Positions 12,085 through 24,142 are shown, numbered from the stretch's first letter. The stretch: DNA of 64,000 nt from Zelopaecilomyces penicillatus (GCA_005765155.1 VCCP01000004.1:2108001-2172000), one strand, 5' to 3'. Notes: a model not told the origin generated them from the sequence alone. Program-made: numbers and translations.

Positions 12085-13333
12085 ATGGCTTCGTCATTGA
12101 GCGCCGCAAGGCTATGCAGGCTGGCATGCCGTCAGTCCTCCCGGACACAATGGCTCCCCCGATCACAGCCAATGGCAAGGCAAACCGCCGTTTCTCGACG
12201 AACATTCAGCTCAGCGCCTGCACGACTAGCAAGCAGAAAGGGTGCAGATGATGGCGAAGTATACCAGAAGCTGGACCTCAAGATGATGAACAAGGCGTTT
12301 CTCGATAGTGCTACCCCCGAAGGACTGCGCCAGTTGGACGAGCTCGCGAAGAGCAATGGCTACTCCACCATTGATGAGTACCTAGAAAAAACGTTGCGAG
12401 AGACACCGGGCTGGGCGTCGGAGGACAGAGCGTTGGAAGAGGATCTATTCAAGGATGACGTTGGCGAGAAGCCGAATAGGACTTCCTTCTGGTACGATGA
12501 GGAGGATCCCGAAACGTACACTGAGGAGCATGACGAGTTTGACGAAGACGACATTACTTCAATGGCACATGGAAAGCTTGATGAGATTCGAGATATGAGA
12601 CATTACACCCGATTAGCAGTTTGGGAGATGCCACTCCTTGCTAGTAAGTCTAAAAATCTTGCAAACAGCAGGACAAATTAGCTTTAAACAGACAACTAAT
12701 GCTAGCTACCACCTCACGTTAGAACTTGCCAAACCTTTTGAGCCTCCGAAAGAGGATCACGTACTCCGATGGCGCTACACCACCTACATGGGCGAGTCCC
12801 ACCCCGCCGAAAAGAAGGTGGTTGTTCAATTCGCCCCCGACGATCTCAAACTCACCCCCGTGCAAACTGAGAAGCTCAAGAAGCTAGTCGGCCCACGGTA
12901 CAACCCAGAGACAGAAATCATCAAGATGAGCTGCGAAAGTTTCGAGCACCAGGCGCAGAACAAACAGCATCTCAATAAGTTGGTCAACGACCTCATAACG
13001 ATGGCCAAGGACCCAACAGACACCTTTGAGGATGTGCCGCTAGACCTGCGCCATCACCAGTTTAAGAACAAGCCCAAGTTCCCGAAGGAGTGGCGGATGA
13101 CGGATGAGCGGAGGCTAGAGCTTGACGCTCACCGACAGCGCGAGGCCCTGGCGGATCTGAAGAAGACCGAGGATGGGCAGCTGGTTGATGGGCAGAAGAA
13201 CATCGATGCGTACCTGATACAGAAGATGGCGGAGGATTTGGAGAAGCAGAAGGCGGCGGAACTGGTCGCTGTGCCGAGGAGTGGAGGCAAGTCATCATCA
13301 TCTAGCGGAGCGGGTAGGGGAGCGAGAAGATGA
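12085..13333 (+). CDS. RSM24: Mitochondrial small ribosomal subunit protein mS35 (Rsm24 / MRP-S28 family)
   Basis: Two exons, 12085-12643 and 12723-13333, separated by a 79-nt intron; 389 aa. The nearer acceptor in the intron was rejected because it leads to an in-frame stop. The N-terminus (ASSLSAARLCRLACRQSSR...RRTFSSAPARLASRK) is an Arg/Ser-rich mitochondrial presequence; an in-frame ATG at 11,992 would extend it by 31 residues. An acidic middle (FWYDEEDPETYTEE) precedes the core domain, about residues 185-330, which contains LRWRYTTYMGESHPAEKK, VGPRYNPETEIIKMSCE and FPKEWRMTDERR, typical of the MRP-S28 family. The protein works in the mitoribosomal small subunit. The C-terminus ends in a Ser/Gly/Arg tail. 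Confidence 0.9.
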
Positions 13334-15295
13334 AGAAAAAGAAAAAAGGGGGGATGTAACGGAATGACGACTATATATTCCTATGTGTACGTTGTGAGGG
13401 CATGATGAGATGTTTTAAATGTACTATACAAATGAAGGTGAAAGGGGCGGAGGTGGTACGTTTAACGTCGCGAGAAGCAGCCCCCTTAGAGGCGTGGTAT
13501 GTATGAACTACGATTCTATCTGCGGACAACATCTAACAAAGGTAAAGCAATGCATGGCAGAAGCGCACGCTTAAAGTGTTTTTTTTATGACCATTATTTT
13601 CGTTTCTTGAGATTCATTGAGATGTGAAGAGCTTGAGAGCCTTTTCGGCCATCTAATACCTTTGTTTATTATACGGCGGTAGGGTGAGTTTCACCGCATG
13701 TTAGTCGAGAAGATGGGCTAGATATCGGTTGATCTTTGCCTCAACATGGCTGAGTTTTGAAGGGTAGATGTCAGGGGATAAAGGCTCATTTAGTGTAAAC
13801 TCAACAACGGTAAATGTGGCGATACAACAGCATTGAAGCTAGTATTATGAGAGTATCAATTATGCCATTTGCGGTGTAGGACCAGATGAAGGTAATTTGT
13901 AATTGGTGTAATACGGACTTGAGAGATGGGTATAAACCAACGCCGAGCTGGTTGATGAGATTTTGAGTGTAGTGGAATAGCTACGAGGGGAAAAGGGCGA
14001 TATATTGCACCGTTTGTTATAAATCAGATGCCGGGAAAGCCGGAATATCGCTAGACTAAGATCTAAAGTATTTTTCTATCTGTAAATTAGGAGCTGCTTT
14101 TGCGGAGATGCGAATGCGAACCAAGGGTTTTGGGTTAGGTGTTTCTGAATCAACGGGTTTTAAGAATCCAAAGGCGTGCCAAATCCGGCCTCCCCCAAAA
14201 AATTGGCATATAGGGTGGGTGAGCATATCCAGTGGCAGAATAGACCATGTTGTTCTGGGGTGAATAGCAACGGAGGCGGTTTATTAGCGACAAGGATGAG
14301 TGGGTGGGGTTTGGGTGTGGTGGGCTTGTCTGCATTTCCATTGGGGTTTCTTCAGAGTTGCCTCGGCATGGCGGGTTTCGCCTTTTTCGCTTAGTATGTA
14401 AACGGTAGACTGCATGGCTGGGTCGCCTGTTTGCGTGTGCGTTTATTGGTGAAATGGGGTTTGCTAATGAATGCTGCGGTGGTATTGAAGAGGTTAGAAT
14501 TGGGTAATGGATAGGGATAGAGACAGGCTGTCTTCTATTTTTGCTGGTGAATACATAGTCTTGGGTACAAGACGATTACAGGTAATGAATAGATGGGTAA
14601 GGGGAGAGATTGAGAGACAACATCAAGACAATATCGAGACATCATACATCCATCACCTTGGGAGCTGAAGCGCGCTAGAACGCAGGATATCATCCATCTG
14701 TAAGCTGACAGGGCTGATACGCTGCCAAGCTGTCGAGTCTTCGCTTCGCCCTGTTAAAGTGCTGGCTGCTCCTCTCATCACTGATCTTACAGCTCAATTA
14801 CATTTCTGCATCACAAGTGCATAGCAGCGTAATTTAGCCATGGTATACATACGATATGCACAGTGGAATATGGCAATGCGCAAGCGGAACGCCGGCGCAC
14901 TGCCTTCAATACAACCAACCTTCAATAATGGGAAGTTCGCACCGAAGCGGATGCTGGGCTTGGTCCGGAGGTCCGCCCTGTAATTGTACCGCTTAGCCCA
15001 GTGGCGTCAGGGCTTGCTTCTGGTGCTTGAATGGATAGGTGAGATGAATCCCGCCGACTGGCCCGGCGAGCGCGCAGTGCGGGGGGATTTGCAGCGCCTA
15101 CGGAGTACAGTTAGTGGGGTTATTGGGGGTGGGGGCTGCCAAGGGTCACGCAGGCCGTGCAGCCTTCTCTTACAGTGGTGGAGGTGCTGTTGGCTCAGTG
15201 GTTGTCGCTACTGGACCTTCCTACATGGAATGAATGGATTCGGAAAAGCACATGCTTATAATAACCACGTCTCATCCCTGCCTGCGCTTTCTTGA
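13334..15295. other. Intergenic region without recognisable genes
   Basis: About 2 kb between two plus-strand genes. It is AT-rich to about 14,100, then mixed. No open frame above about 100 codons looks like protein, and no RNA gene was recognised. The last few hundred bases should hold the aldehyde dehydrogenase promoter. Confidence 0.5.
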
Positions 15296-15459
15296 ATGCA
15301 AGCAAGGTCGATGCAGTTGCGCGCTCTATCCTTCTCGTCCTCAGCCTTGCTGCCACCTTTCAATCTCCCTTTTACACAGAGAGCTTGTAAACGTCTTTGG
15401 CAGTCGAACAGTGTCAAGAACCTGCTGCTGTTCCGTATCTCTCAGCGCGGATACGTCAA

Positions 15460-15482
15460 CCACCACCACCACCACCACCACC
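15460..15482 (+). repeat. (CAC)n trinucleotide repeat
   Basis: CAC repeat just upstream of the chosen aldehyde dehydrogenase start. It is in frame with that gene and would encode seven histidines if translation began at the upstream ATG (15,296). Confidence 0.9.
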
Positions 15483-15517
15483 AACCGTTGAAGATCGAGC
15501 GCAAACATCCTATCACC

Positions 15518-17176
15518 ATGGCTTCCAAAACCGACACCATCTCGCCCTTTGCGGTCACAGCATTGGACGAAATCAGCACCAATGTCAACACGCTGCAGAA
15601 GACGTTCCGGTCCGGCAAGACCAAAGACATGCAGTATCGCCTACAACAGATCCGCCGCCTCTACTGGGCTATCCGCGACAATGCCCCGCTCATTGAGGAG
15701 GCGCTGCGCAAGGACTTGGGCAAGTCTCAGTATGAAGCCAACATGTCCGAGATCGACTGGTGTCTGAACGAGTGTCTGGACATGGTTGCCAACGCTGAGA
15801 AGTGGACCAAGGACGAGAAAATCGTTAACATGTCGCTGACATTTTGGGCCATGAAGCCTCGCATTCGTTTCGAGCCTCTCGGCACCATCCTCATCATTGG
15901 CGCCTTTAACTTTCCCTTTCAGCTGACCCTCACCCCCTTAATCGGCACCATCGCGTCTGGTAACACTGCTGTGTTGAAGCCGTCAGAACTGTCGCCGTAC
16001 TCGGCCATGGTCCTCAAGAAGATCATGGACGAGTCCCTTGACCCAGAGAGCTACGTCTGCATCAACGGGGCGCTAGCCGAGTCCAAGCACATTCTCGAGC
16101 ACAAGTTTGATAAGATCGTCTTCACGGGAGGCAAGAAGACGGGCACTATCATTGCTCAAAAGGCTGCCGAGACCCTAACGCCCGTCCTCCTCGAGCTGGG
16201 CGGCCAGAACCCTGCCTTCATCACCAAGAACGCTGATGTCAAGCTCGCGGCTAGGCGGCTACTCTGGCAAAAGAGCCTGTGCGCCGGCCAGGTTTGTCTC
16301 TCCCACAACTATGTCCTCGTCGAGCGTAGCATCGTGTCCAAGTTTATTGGAGAGGTCAACAGTCAGTACCGGACCTTCATGCCCCAGGGCGCCAAGGCGA
16401 GCCCCGACTACGCACGCATTGTCAACAAGGGTCACTTTCTCCGGTTGAAGAAGATGCTCGACAGTTCAAAGGGAAAAATTGTCATGGGAGGCTCTCTCGA
16501 TGAGTCTGAACTGTTTATTGAACCAACTGTTATGCTGGTGGACGACATTGAAGATAGCATGATGGTAGAGGAGAGCTTCGGGCCTATTTGGTCCATCATG
16601 CCGTTTGACAGTCTCGATGATGCGATAGATATTGCGAACAAAGTCGACCCCACACCTCTTGCCCTATTCACTTTTGGCTCAGATGATGAGAACAACAAAG
16701 GTACGGATATCCCTTCACATGTCTTCAGGTTTTGATGCCCCTAACATGCAATCGCAGTGCTGAACAACGTCACCTCGGGAGGCGCAACCGTCAACGACGC
16801 CTTTTTCCACGCCATGACCAATGCATCACCATTTGGCGGCATCGGTTCATCCGGCAACGGCAACTACCACGGCTACTACTCCATCAAGGCGTTCAGCCAC
16901 GAGCGCTCCATCGCCCGCGTACCTGGCTGGGCCGACAAGCTTCTGCGAGTGCGCTACATGCCATACTCCATCAAAGAGCTCGAGCGCCATCGAGGCATGT
17001 CACAGAAGAAGGCCAACTTTGACCGGAACGGTGATATCATTAAAGGCATCTCATACTGGCTTGGTGTCATTTTCAGCCTCGGCGGAAAGAGTGCTCAGGG
17101 GTCGGTGTTAAGGTGGGGGTTCTTTCTTGCTCTTACTGCGATATTGGGGCTGAAAAGGGGTTCGATAGGCCTGTAA
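15518..17176 (+). CDS. HFD1: Fatty aldehyde dehydrogenase, ALDH3 family (Hfd1-like), membrane-anchored
   Basis: Two exons, 15518-16700 and 16758-17176, with a 57-nt intron; 533 aa. The start ATG has a favourable context (CACCATGGC). ALDH landmarks are present: the Rossmann-side motif GTILIIGAFNFPFQLTL, the general base Glu226 in LLELGGQNPAF, and the catalytic Cys260 in CAGQVCLSHNYVL. The 34-residue gap between them agrees with ALDH3 enzymes. After the junction, NNVTSGGATVNDAFFH and PFGGIGSSGNGNYHG complete the domain. A hydrophobic C-terminal segment (WGFFLALTAILGL) followed by basic residues is a tail anchor, as in yeast Hfd1 and mammalian FALDH. The enzyme should oxidise long-chain aldehydes to acids with NAD(P)+ at an intracellular membrane. 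The frame stays open upstream to an ATG at 15,296; that possible extension is treated under findings. Confidence 0.93.
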
Positions 17177-17577
17177 AGAACGACTGATGGCTTCATGGTT
17201 TTTGATTTGGGCGATAGCGACCTTTTTTTTTCCTTCTTCGCTTTTGGAAGATAAACTCGGCAGCCCTTTTAATTTGTGGTGGGTGGCGGTAACTGCGATC
17301 TATTCGGGGCCGGCGAAAAAGAAGTATATATATGTGTATGAGGTCCATGTATAACGCTGTCGAATTACTAGCCGTCTCTTCAAGGCTTGGTCGGATTCAG
17401 TTTAGTAACGGTAATGAGTTTAAACGACCAGGGGAAGTCCGTTTCTCGTGAAGGATAATGAACAAGATGTGCCTTTTCTTTTCAAGATGGAAAAGTATTG
17501 TTCTCATGACTTTTATCTAAATGTAAGACGCCAGATAGCCCCGTAATAATGTTTGTCTCCGTCATGTGCTACAGTAT
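17177..17577. other. Convergent 3' region, aldehyde dehydrogenase / RRP4
   Basis: About 400 nt between the two stop codons, with a T-rich run near 17,220. It should contain both 3' UTRs. No other feature is seen. Confidence 0.5.
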
Positions 17578-18732
17578 CTACCGACCAGATATAACCGCTG
17601 CCAGCCTGCGGCCTTTATCGCCCCCCAAATATATATCGTCGTCTTCAGTCTCCCTTCCCATCTCTACAGCCTCGCTGTAGCCCTTGCTGACGGTCTCCTC
17701 ATCCACCTTTAGGCCATTCTCCACCAGTGCCACAATGACGCTCCGGCAGCGAGCAATCTCCCTCATCGTAGCCGAGTCCATATGGTCGTTTTGGCTCGAG
17801 TAGACTTTGTTGCTGACACTCTCTTCCATGCGGTTGATACCGGCAGCCTCGGCGCTGGACTCACTCTCGATGTGCTTGCTGATCCAAATATAGCCATTAA
17901 CACCGAGCAGGACGTCAATCTTTCCGCCAGCGTTGGCAGCCTCCATAGTCCAAACCTGCCTCTTGGAGCGCACGACACCGCCACCACCGCCAGTGCCCCC
18001 GACAGAGACGAAGACTCCGTTGCGCAGCTTACCATACTTGAGACTACGGGTGTGCAAGCTCGCAGCGCCGTCCTGGTGCAGCTGCTGGACCTCAGCCACG
18101 ACGAGGTCGCCCTCGGCGAAGAAGCTGCGGATCTGCAGCTCGTCCGTCTCTGTGCGCTTACGCAGAATACCGCCGGGTAAGTTGATGGCGGAGATTTGGA
18201 GGATGGCGAGCTGCGAGGCGGCAACGTCGACGCGCCACCGCTTGGCTTGGACTTCGACGATGCGGCCGACGATGAGGTCGCCAATCTCGGGGGTGTAGCG
18301 CGCGCGTAGAGGGCGCACGGAGAGGAGTTTGTTGGTCTTGGTGAGTGTTCCGGCTAGAGAGGAGGTGATGGATGAGGAGCCAGGGAGGACGTATGTGCCA
18401 TGTCCGCTGTTTGATGAAAAAAGAATTAGCAAACATGTTTTACAACAACATATAGTCATTTTATATGTTATGTTTTTGTAGTATTAAACAGAAAAAGTTC
18501 CATCTCACCGCATCCATTGAGGATTTGAAGTAATGACACTGCCAGGTGTGAGAATCTTATCAAGGCCGTTTTCATCATCATCGTCACAGCCGTCGCTGTG
18601 GCGAGTGCGCTTGGGGCCGCGCATTGAGATATCCCCGTCGCCGTCAGAGTCTGAGCCCGAATCTGATGGGCCAGAAGGCGCGACTCTTTGCCTTGGCGGC
18701 TCTGGCCGGGGGTTGTGAATTGTGATAGGCAT
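17578..18732 (-). CDS. RRP4: Exosome complex RNA-binding subunit RRP4
   Basis: Two exons on minus: 18732-18509 and 18406-17578, with a 102-nt intron; 350 aa. Residues 1-70 are Pro/Ser/Asp-rich and low-complexity, ending in the conserved ITSNPQWMRGHGTY segment formed across the junction. About residues 75-110 are the N-terminal domain (SLAGTLTKTNKLLSVRPLRA). The S1 domain (about 112-210) contains IGDLIVGRIVEV and SFFAEGDLVVAEVQ. The KH-type domain follows with GVNGYIWIS, the GxNG motif of Rrp4. Rrp4 forms part of the RNA-binding cap of the nuclear and cytoplasmic exosome, guiding RNA into the 3'-5' exonuclease channel. A run of glycines (GGTGGGGGVV) between S1 and KH lengthens the linker. Confidence 0.93.
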
Positions 18733-19688
18733 GGTGTGTGATGTTTATGGGGGGGGTTGTGGTTAAGTGAAAGAATGAGGCGGGATGAAAATGTGATCCC
18801 AAAAGCCTTGCTACAAGGCGGGTGAGCAGACAGTCTACCACCGTGTGGATGTGGTCTCTGCGTATATTGCAGCGCACTGATCCTTATTGCTTGAAGTTGA
18901 ACTGAATTGAGCGGTTGCTGTTTGTTTGTTGAGGATTCTTTAGGTTCATTGACTATATGGTATGAGAAAGTTGAAGTGGGGCCTGGATTTTGCGTGGTGA
19001 AGATTTTTGAATCTTGGGTATTAGATAGCAGGTCGATAACGAGAAGCAACTCTTTAGGTTTCAATAAGAAAGTTTCCTCCCCCAACTAGCATATTTTAGA
19101 CAGGTGGGGGATCTATTTGGAATACTTTGATCATTTCTATTTGATATCATATTTTATTTAAAATTCATTAAAATGTAGACAGCATTGGAATGGTATTGTA
19201 CGCTCAATATGCTAACCTCCCTACGAACCGAGACGTGAGATGAATAGCTTCACCACCATGAGGTTGTTAGCGGAAAATAATGAGAGACGATGAAGCTCTA
19301 TGTGATGGGAGGAGCTATTGTACTTTCAATGCATTGAATCATTATATATTCGTAATATTCTTACAACAGGGGACCTAGTGTTCCGCTGCTCCGTGCATCA
19401 GGCCGCGATTGCTGCCATATCTTGCCTTGTGTGGTTTACTTAGCCGTACAATAGTCTACATAATTTGTACATCTGTGTGCTATTTGCGTGCATGTGGCAC
19501 ATGCTCCAAGATGAGCGCCAAACTCAATATGTCAAGTAGATGGTGGTAGGAGTGGAGTTGAGCCGTTGTCTTCGTTTGCGACATAGTCGAGACCAAAGGC
19601 CCGCATAGCTGCGCTATCATCTTCGCTGCGTCGGTCGCGTAGGTAGGTTGAGTAATAATGTTGGTGATGTGCTTCGCAATCATGGTCA
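18733..19688. other. Intergenic region upstream of RRP4 and downstream of the DMAC1-like gene
   Basis: The first part should be the RRP4 promoter and leader (both neighbours are on minus). A 205-codon minus-strand frame (18,468-19,085) runs through the RRP4 intron and exon 1 in another frame and is not a gene. About 19,090-19,380 is AT-rich. No RNA gene was recognised. Confidence 0.45.
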
Positions 19689-20101
19689 TCATTTGAATGC
19701 CCTCCACAAGCCCATCCATGCGAGACCAGCCGAGATGGTCACAATTCCCATTTTCCGGCTCCTCATGCCAAACATGGACTTGCTCGATAGGATGAGGGCT
19801 CGCTGTTTTTCGAGTTGCGACATGCCTGAAAAATAGCTGTAGCCAGCTAGGCCGAAGAAAGCTCCGCTCCCTGCAACATCACAACAACAACATATAATTA
19901 GTATTTATACCGGGAGCGAGGGGGGTTTTTTGAAGTCGTCGAAAAAGCACAAGACTTGCCTATGACCCTGCAGCTCAGACAGTCGTCCCCTCGCTCCCGG
20001 CGCAGAACATCCTGGAGATTATCCGGCTTCTCAAGCGACTGGATGGTTGGGATCTTATCTCCCGCCATGATTTGGGAATCGGCCGGTCCTTGCTGCTCCA
20101 A
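19689..20101 (-). CDS. DMAC1-like (DUF4536) small mitochondrial membrane protein, GC-AG intron
   Basis: Two exons on minus: 20101-19960 and 19870-19689; 107 aa. The 89-nt intron starts with GCAAGT and ends CAG, with an ACTAAT branch-like motif near its 3' end. This GC donor is the only choice that rebuilds the conserved block DCLSCRVIGSGAFFGLAGYS; no in-frame GT donor is available. The motif CLSCR..GSGAF.GLA.Y, followed by MSQLEKQRALIL and a second hydrophobic segment (GIVTISAGLAWMGLWRAFK), fits the DMAC1-like family of two-span proteins; human DMAC1 helps assemble the distal membrane arm of complex I. Translation could instead begin at Met12. The gene is divergent from APM3 across 246 nt. 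Confidence 0.82.
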
Positions 20102-20347
20102 ATTGTCACAGTCGAAAGTGATGTGTTCACGGAAAGCTTGGGTGCTTGCCTTGGATTGCGGAATTGCATCAGAGCTTGGCTGACTGTATGGTGATTGGCT
20201 AGAACTTGGCCAAACCTCTGTTAGTCAGCAATAATGGACCTAGCATTTATCTGCTTTCGTCATGGCAACTCTTCGCCTGTTGCGCCAAAGGTGGGATGCT
20301 CCCCTGGAGCTTCAGACAACTGGCTGAACTGTGCGCCACCCATCACC
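20102..20347. promoter_or_regulatory. Compact divergent promoter, DMAC1-like / APM3
   Basis: The 246 nt between the two start codons carry both promoters. An in-frame upstream Met codon for APM3 is not at an ATG, so the start at 20,348 stands. Confidence 0.5.
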
Positions 20348-22101
20348 ATGAACGGCGTTATTGAGGCGCTGCACATTTACGACGACCACAGGTACGCATA
20401 TTCGAGTTTCTATTTAACGGACCGAAAGGACTAACTTGAGCCAGAAACCCCATATTATCCCATACATACACTGGACGGCCGTTGCCAGCATCCCAACTGC
20501 TGCCCCTCTACCTTGAATATCCGCCTCCTCAACCTAATGTCATCTACCTCCCCAATACCAGTCCCCCGACGCTCGTCTTCAGCTCAACACACGCGAACCT
20601 TCTATTTCTAGCTACGTCATCAGAGGAGATTGAACCACTGCTGGTGCTCGAATTTCTGCACCGCGTTATCGATGTCTTTGAAGACTTCATCGGGGCGCCG
20701 TTGCTGGCAGTCAAGATCGAGACCAACTACGATGTCGTTGCCCAGTTGCTTACCGAGATGTGCGATGCGGGGAATATCAGCACGACGGAGCCAAACGCTC
20801 TCAGAGAGGTTGTCGAGATAGAAGGCTGGATGGGCAAGCTGCTCGGGAGCATCAATCTGCCTGGGTAGGTGCTTCCCCAAAAGCTTTGAGAGGGACCTTT
20901 TAATTAAACAGTAGCAACACACAGGAAGCCTCCGCTAAACGCAAGCTTCTCGACCTCGACCTCAAGCGCGCCATCTCTGATGCCCTCCAACACCCCAGCT
21001 CTACCTTGGAGGCGAGCCAATGTTCGACATACTTCGAATGAATTATACGCCGATGTCGTTGAGACGCTATCTGTTACACTCGCACCATCAGGAAAACCGT
21101 TGGCTGCATTTGCCAACGGTACAATTGCATTCACGGCCAAGGTATCGGGTGTACCTGACATTTTACTCAGCCTGACAAGCCCGTCCGGCAAACACAACAT
21201 TGGCAGTATAATGGATTTGCCCGTCTTTCACCCATGTGTACGATTGAATAAATGGAATGAGAGACCTGGGGAATTAAGCTTCATCCCCCCGGATGGTCGA
21301 TTCATTTTGGCCGGGTATGAGGTGGACCTGCTACCATTCACAGGGGGGAACAGCGGGAATTCAAGCTCAAATAATTTGAAGCTGCCTATAACCTTGGAGG
21401 TGAAAACTGGGATTGGGGCAATAGGGGCAGAGTTTGAGGTACGGCTTCAGACACACAAAATCTTTGGCACACCTAGCGCGGTTTCGTCTAGCCACCTCAG
21501 CCGAGGAGGAAGCTCAGGGCGGCTTGGGTCACCGCATCCTGGATCAGGTGGCGCGCCTGCATTGGAAGATCTGATTGTCAAAATTCCCTTACCAGAGGAT
21601 GTCAGAAATCTTTCCGACATTCGCCCCAGCCGGGGAGATGCGAGCTTCAATCGCGCGGAGGGCGTCTTGGAATGGCATATTCATGCGAAGGAGGTGGCAG
21701 GTCCGACGACGCATTTCAGTCTACGGTGCACTGTTGTGGGAGCTGCAGCCAGCGAAGCAGGCGAAGAGTTTGACCCTACTGGGTTTGGATTTGGCACCGA
21801 CTATTCTTATGATGAGCCCTACCAAACCCAGAGCGCCTCGGCAGCAGCCAAGAATGGCAAGGTGAAGGAGGGCATAGACGAGAACGAACAAGATCCCAAA
21901 AAAGTGGCGCAGAATAAGATACTGATGCCGAGCTCGGCCTCGGTCAGCTTTTCTGTCAAGGGATGGCTGGCCAGTGGGCTCAAGGTGGAGAGCATTGTAT
22001 TAGACACGAGGAAGAGCAGAGGACTGGGCGAAGGCGTAAAACCCTACAAGGGCGTCAAGTACTTGACCGTCAGCAAAGGGGGAGTGGAGATTCGCTGTTA
22101 G
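20348..22101 (+). CDS. APM3: AP-3 adaptor complex medium (mu) subunit
   Basis: Three exons, 20348-20391, 20445-20864 and 20925-22101, with introns of 53 and 60 nt; 546 aa. The small first exon encodes MNGVIEALHIYDDHR, and splicing gives NPILSHTYTGRPLPAS, the longin-type beginning of mu adaptins. Residues about 15-150 form the longin domain (FLHRVIDVFEDFIGAPLLA..IETNYDVVAQLLTEMCD). From about residue 190 the mu-homology domain follows (NELYADVVETLSVTLAPSGKPL, LNKWNERPGELSFIPPDGRF.LAGYEVDLLPF, GVLEWHIHAKEVAGPTTHFSLRC), including the cargo-binding region for YxxPhi signals. Inserts at about 330-370 and 450-490 are low-complexity. AP-3 sorts cargo from Golgi or endosome to the vacuole. Confidence 0.92.
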
Positions 22102-22758
22102 TTTACACAGAGCCGCGATGAAGCGCATTAGAGTTATTCATCACTCAGAAGGCAACTGATGTGTATGGGATTATCGTGTACGAAGAGTGCTCGAACTCGT
22201 ATGGATGATTGAGTTCCGGGTATAATTAGACACAATCTGAAAGGGTCACTTTGCTGGTCCACGCATCTGAAAAGCCATTGCCTCTGATCCCCCTTACATA
22301 CCCCGATTCAAACCGAAGTTTGTTGAATCTGCCATCTACTGTGCCGAGAATGATTGTCGTCGGTTATTACCAGGAGTTAATTTCTTGCCGTCCCTCGGTC
22401 CGGAACTCCTTCGGGTTCTCCTGACATGTCCAGTGAGACGTGTGAGGGGTTCCAGCTGCCTTCAGCTTGCCGCAAAATTAGGGGTGGCCAGGGCGCCATT
22501 GCTGTCAATGTTAGCACTGTCATAGGCCACTGTGGGCGTCACAGCCTCCACCCCATGTCACTTCACAGGGGGGGAAGCTTCCCCAGCAGCCTCACCAAAC
22601 TCCCCCCTCCACGTGCGCGCCGTCTGCTTCCATGAACCCGACGTCATTGCTTGCGGTCTGAAAGCGAAGCTTCATGATTTCTCTACTCATACAACCTCCA
22701 CCACAATGCGTACATCCCGTTGAATTATCGAACAGCACCATTGGTCGTTGAAACGGCC
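22102..22758. other. Intergenic region upstream of MCT1
   Basis: Between two plus-strand genes. It should contain the APM3 3' UTR and the MCT1 promoter. No coding frame is convincing. Confidence 0.45.
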
Positions 22759-24142
22759 ATGAAGCGTTTCGCGCGCCTTGCTCTCCGGCGCCAGTGTTGC
22801 GCGAGCGGCCATCTTCCAGGGTCTCAACTGGTGACTCAGTGGTGCAAGCCCCAGGCTCCTGGTGAGCGATGGGACGATGCGCCGCGAGCAAGGAGATGGA
22901 ACTCGACGCAGCCAGGGCGGCCTAGGACAGCAATTTTCTTTCCAGGTGAGGAATTGATTCGAATTTTCTCTTGCGATTATAGATATTTGCAGAAATATCT
23001 TGCGGATGAAATGCAGCTTGCTTACGGAGGGCGATTGAGTAGGTCAAGGCGTGCAAAAGGTTGGCATGCTTACGCCGTGGATTGAGGCGTTTCCCTCTAC
23101 TGCATCACAACTCATCGAGGAGATTGATCACTATGCGGGATTCAAGATCTCTGAAGTCATACAGCATGGGCCGTCCAAGGTGCTTACGCAGACTACCATT
23201 GCGCAACCTGCCATCATGGCTACATCCATCTTCATCCTACGAATCCTTGAGCGCGAGTATGGGTTCAAGGTTGCAGACCACGTGGATGTGACCTTGGGGC
23301 ATTCTTTGGGGGAGTTTGCCGCCCTTGTTGCGGGAGGATACATTACATTCCAGGACAGCTTCTATCTGGTGCAGCGGCGGGCTGCGGCCATGTCAGAGGC
23401 GACTCAGCGGGCGGTTCAGGAGTACGGGGGCGAGTACGGCATGGTTGCCATCATCACAGAACCGGCGTTTCTGCCAGGATTGATCGAGGCCGTTCGTGGG
23501 TTCGTGGGGCACTCGAGCACAGGGAGCAAGGCGGAAAGTAGCGAGGATCTTCCACCAATTGAGCAGGTGTTGATAGCCAACATCAACAGCAAGAACCAGA
23601 TCGTGCTGAGCGGCAATATGGAGCGAATCAAGACGCTGGTGGCCCATGTCCGACAATTTCTGGGACACGATCCGCGTGCGGTACGGCTACATAGCGACAG
23701 CCCCTTCCACAGCCCCATCATGAAGCCTGCGGTAGCAGTGATGAAGACGCTGCTAGAAAAGAAAAGCCGTGTACCTGGGCGGGAAAACGAAGACATCATC
23801 ACGTTTCCGGCGCAGCTGTCCTGCGTCAGCAACGTGACAGGCAAGCCGTTCAGGAGCAAGGAACAGCTCAAGGAGTTACTGGCGAGGGGCTGCCTCGAGA
23901 CTGTCCGCTGGTGGGACAGCATCAAGTACCTCGACCAGACGGAGAAGGTTCGGCGATGGGTCGGTATCGGGCCAGGCAAGGTGGGCAGAAACTTGGTGGG
24001 AAAGGAGGTGGGCATGAGGGGGAAAGATCTCGTCAAGGGAGGGGGTGTATGGGCAATTACGGATCCATCAGAGGTGGAGGAGGTATTACGAGGATTGGAG
24101 GAGACTGCCAATATTTTGGACGAGGAAGAAGAGGAGGAGTGA
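22759..24142 (+). CDS. MCT1: Mitochondrial malonyl-CoA:ACP transacylase
   Basis: Two exons, 22759-22945 and 23043-24142, with a 97-nt intron; 428 aa. Residues 1-55 are Arg-rich with almost no acids and form a mitochondrial presequence (MKRFARLALRRQCC). The junction rebuilds IFFPGQGVQKVGM, the family's entry motif. The nucleophile Ser150 lies in TLGHSLGEFAAL and the catalytic His285 in HSDSPFHSPIM. The enzyme loads malonyl groups onto acyl carrier protein for type II fatty acid synthesis in the mitochondrial matrix, which supplies the lipoic acid precursor. The C-terminus ends in a run of glutamates, an unusual but low-complexity tail. About residues 235-260 hold a Ser/Glu-rich insertion. Confidence 0.93.

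Noticed and set aside
18468..19085. 205-codon minus-strand frame upstream of RRP4
   Set aside because: It overlaps RRP4 exon 1 and its intron in another frame and has no recognisable protein features.
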